From Nostoc punctiforme NIES-2108 (GTDB taxonomy: Bacteria > Cyanobacteriota > Cyanobacteriia > Cyanobacteriales > Nostocaceae), in the NCBI GenBank assembly GCA_003326195.1, contig LXQE01000075.1, positions 137,999 through 201,998 on the forward strand: a stretch of 64,000 bases of DNA. Reading direction: 5' to 3'. This document shows, piece after piece, positions 63,815 to 64,000 of this stretch. Numbering within the stretch: position 1 is the stretch's first letter; every line of letters starts with the position of its first letter. The notes under the pieces are model-generated. The model was given only the letters and a program-made list of their open reading frames with translations, ran no database searches and was not told the DNA's origin. The translations under genes were made by a program, and so were the position numbers.

Positions 63815-64000
63815 TTATGGTGAAATAAGTGTAAATCCTCTAGCCGATCCGATAATTTTACTACCAGTTAAATTGATTTGGTGTAAAGCCCCATTGTCTA
63901 AAAGCAAATAAGATTTATTAGATAACATTTGTTGTAAAATTGGCACATTTGCAGGAGTTACCTTACAGTCGCAATAAAAGTCTAAACTGGGACGTCCATA
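63815..64000 (-). CDS. Unidentified protein, C-terminal end only (partial)
   Basis: The minus-strand frame is open from the window end to TAA at 63815, giving 61 residues: R-P-S-L-D-F-Y-C-D-C-K-V-T-P-A-N-V-P-I-L, then L-S-N-K-S-Y-L-L-L-D-N-G-A-L-H-Q-I-N-L-T-G, ending G-F-T-L-I-S-P. The sequence has coding character, with two nearby cysteines, but is too short for a family call. Confidence 0.6.
   Translation of the reverse strand, partial: YGRPSLDFYCDCKVTPANVPILQQMLSNKSYLLLDNGALHQINLTGSKIIGSARGFTLISP

Overview
The window comes from a filamentous, probably heterocyst-forming cyanobacterium of the Nostoc/Anabaena group. The evidence is psbA and psbX (photosystem II), ycf66, ccsB, a cyanobacterial AbrB regulator, a CrtW ketolase very close to the Nostoc type, frequent GCGATCGC (HIP1) octamers, and the hairpin, MITE-like and TPR/CHAT/WD40-rich accessory DNA typical of large Nostoc genomes. 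The species cannot be named from sequence alone.

Layout. 1-4.6 kb: a partial Pro-Ala-repeat surface protein, a 2OG-Fe(II) oxygenase and the GTPase gene hflX. 4.7-8.7 kb: an accessory block with a DUF3368/UPF0175 toxin-antitoxin pair, a TPR protein and an ATPase missing its P-loop, next to a 195-bp MITE-like element. 8.7-20 kb: mainly metabolic and photosynthetic genes (cofG, crtW, an SRPBCC/CPXCG/radical-SAM operon, SemiSWEET, a HEPN protein, aroC, psbA, hrcA). 20-25 kb: rhodanese, a DUF3352 protein, a serine acetyltransferase and a PPOX flavoprotein. 25.3-30.6 kb: the most interesting segment. It encodes an EACC1-like small protein and a CHAT protease-NTPase-TPR protein whose 3' end is a 120-bp coding minisatellite interrupted twice by the same 2-nt lesion. 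A duplicated C-terminal module, a 21-bp hairpin-forming tandem array and a 27-bp-stem hairpin follow.

30.6-53 kb: housekeeping genes (ccsB, second DUF3352 protein, chorismate lyase, tRNA-Leu(GAG), accC, yggT, psbX, ycf66, two TolB-like lipoproteins, sdhB, cyAbrB, CPBP and M48 peptidases, a degenerate DinG-like helicase, DUF2839, DUF1815), then a secreted TPR-CHAT protein and a hotdog thioesterase. 53.7-57 kb: decayed and accessory DNA, with a WD40 pseudogene split by an internally deleted IS1380-like element (4-bp target duplication) and two more toxin-antitoxin pairs, one between 27-bp direct repeats. 57-64 kb: dxr, two GT-C-type glycosyltransferases around a double-length EamA transporter, and the edge of an unidentified gene.

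The core genes cover photosystem II (psbA, psbX), cofactor and isoprenoid supply (dxr, crtW, cofG, chorismate lyase), fatty-acid synthesis (accC) and respiration (sdhB). The accessory genes are dominated by signalling/conflict architectures (CHAT, STAND-like NTPase, TPR, WD40, HEPN, three TA pairs). Several are visibly decaying or rearranging.
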